From positions 1 through 5,292 of the forward strand of contig DAIODI010000191.1 of the NCBI GenBank assembly GCA_036746875.1: DNA of 5,292 nucleotides, in the 5' to 3' direction. The notes under the pieces are model-generated. The model was given only the letters and a program-made list of their open reading frames with translations. It did not search any database and was not told the origin of the DNA. The stretch's first letter is position 1, and every line of letters begins with the position of its first letter. Source of the stretch: DAIODI01 sp036746875. GTDB taxonomy: Bacteria > Pseudomonadota > Alphaproteobacteria > Rhizobiales > Aestuariivirgaceae. Made by a program: the position numbers and the translations under genes. This document shows positions 4,805 to 5,292 of the stretch, piece after piece.

Positions 4805-5292
4805 ATGAGCAAACAGCATCGCCCGCAGGCGCGCGTCGCCAAGGGCTTCCGCGACATCGGCCCGGAGGAAATCCGCGGCGTGCGCCGGATGCTGGCGACG
4901 ATCCAGCAGGTTTACGAATCCTACGGCTTCGAGCCGGCGGAGCAGCCGTTCGTGGAATACACCGACGCGCTGGGAAAATTCCTGCCCGACCAGGACCGCC
5001 CCAACGCCGGGGTGTTCTCCTTCCAGGACGACGACGACCAGTGGCTGTCGCTGCGCTACGACCTCACCGCGCCGCTCGCCCGCTTCGTGGCGGAGAACCA
5101 GCAGCGCTTGCCCACCCCCTACCGCAGCTACCGGCAGGGCTGGGTGTTCAGGAACGAGAAGCCGGGACCGGGGCGGTTCCGCCAGTTCATGCAGTTCGAC
5201 GCCGACACTGTGGGCTCCGCCTCGCCGGTGGCGGACGCCGAGGTCTGCATGATGGCGGCGGACACGATGGAGGCGCTGGGGCTGGAGCGCGG
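4805..5292 (+). CDS. hisS: Histidyl-tRNA synthetase, N-terminal part (runs off window)
   Basis: This class II aminoacyl-tRNA synthetase charges tRNA-His with histidine. The first 162 residues are present, about one third of the protein. Visible are VAKGFRDIGPEE (11-22, N-terminal conserved segment), the motif 1 region GFEPAEQPFVEYTDAL (41-56), LRYDLTAPLARFVAEN (83-98, substrate pocket), and motif 2 VFRNEKPGPGRFRQFMQFD (114-132). Motif 2 differs from the usual bacterial RPQxGRYRQFHQ and matches the form I associate with many alphaproteobacteria. A published proposal holds that this enzyme type was acquired by transfer and goes with altered tRNA-His identity rules. The ATG at 4805 is chosen because GAGG (4792-4795) stands 9 nt upstream and the N-terminus is of normal length. 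No clear promoter is visible in the 49-nt gap, so it may be co-transcribed with the FAH-family gene or use a promoter inside it. Confidence 0.95.
   Translation, partial: MSKQHRPQARVAKGFRDIGPEEIRGVRRMLATIQQVYESYGFEPAEQPFVEYTDALGKFLPDQDRPNAGVFSFQDDDDQWLSLRYDLTAPLARFVAENQQRLPTPYRSYRQGWVFRNEKPGPGRFRQFMQFDADTVGSASPVADAEVCMMAADTMEALGLER

Noticed and set aside
1..5292. Mobile elements, CRISPR arrays, tRNA or rRNA genes
   Set aside because: No transposase-like frame, terminal inverted repeats, regularly spaced repeats, tRNA cloverleaf or rRNA sequence was seen; genes are intact and of uniform GC-rich composition.

Overview
This is a GC-rich (roughly two-thirds G+C), gene-dense stretch of chromosome, most likely from an alphaproteobacterium. 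The evidence is the alphaproteobacterial style of histidyl-tRNA synthetase (motif 2 reads FRNEKPGPGRFRQF instead of the common RPQxGRYRQFHQ form), the full-length glcD-glcE-glcF arrangement, and a small periplasmic class I cytochrome c. The genus cannot be fixed from the sequence alone.

Layout. Minus strand, from position 3335 down to 1: glcD, glcE and the first half of glcF, encoding the three subunits of membrane-associated glycolate oxidase (FAD subunit, FAD-binding subunit, iron-sulfur subunit). Both junctions are TGATG stop/start overlaps, so the three are one tightly coupled operon. Positions 3336-3457 form a divergent intergenic region. It holds candidate overlapping promoters, a perfect 10-bp palindrome and two tiny candidate leader ORFs, one per strand; the minus-strand one ends in an ATGA overlap with the glcD start. 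Plus strand, from 3458: a secreted class I c-type cytochrome, a likely intrinsic terminator, a fumarylacetoacetate hydrolase (FAH)-family enzyme, and the first 162 codons of hisS, which runs off the right edge.

How the genes fit together. GlcDEF oxidises glycolate (often also D-lactate) to the 2-oxo acid and normally passes electrons to the respiratory chain through the quinone pool. The cytochrome c is a periplasmic one-electron carrier reading away from glcD out of a shared control region, so co-regulation is possible; direct electron transfer between them is speculation. The FAH-family enzyme belongs to a group with several substrates, some members of which act in sugar-acid or ureide catabolism; its substrate is not determinable here. 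hisS is a housekeeping gene.

Overall the window looks like ordinary metabolic chromosome. I see no mobile element, CRISPR array, tRNA, rRNA or defence system, and no convincing undescribed system. The points most worth a second look are two non-conservative changes beside the metal-binding motif of the FAH-family enzyme, the mini-ORF coupled to glcD, and the compact divergent regulatory region.
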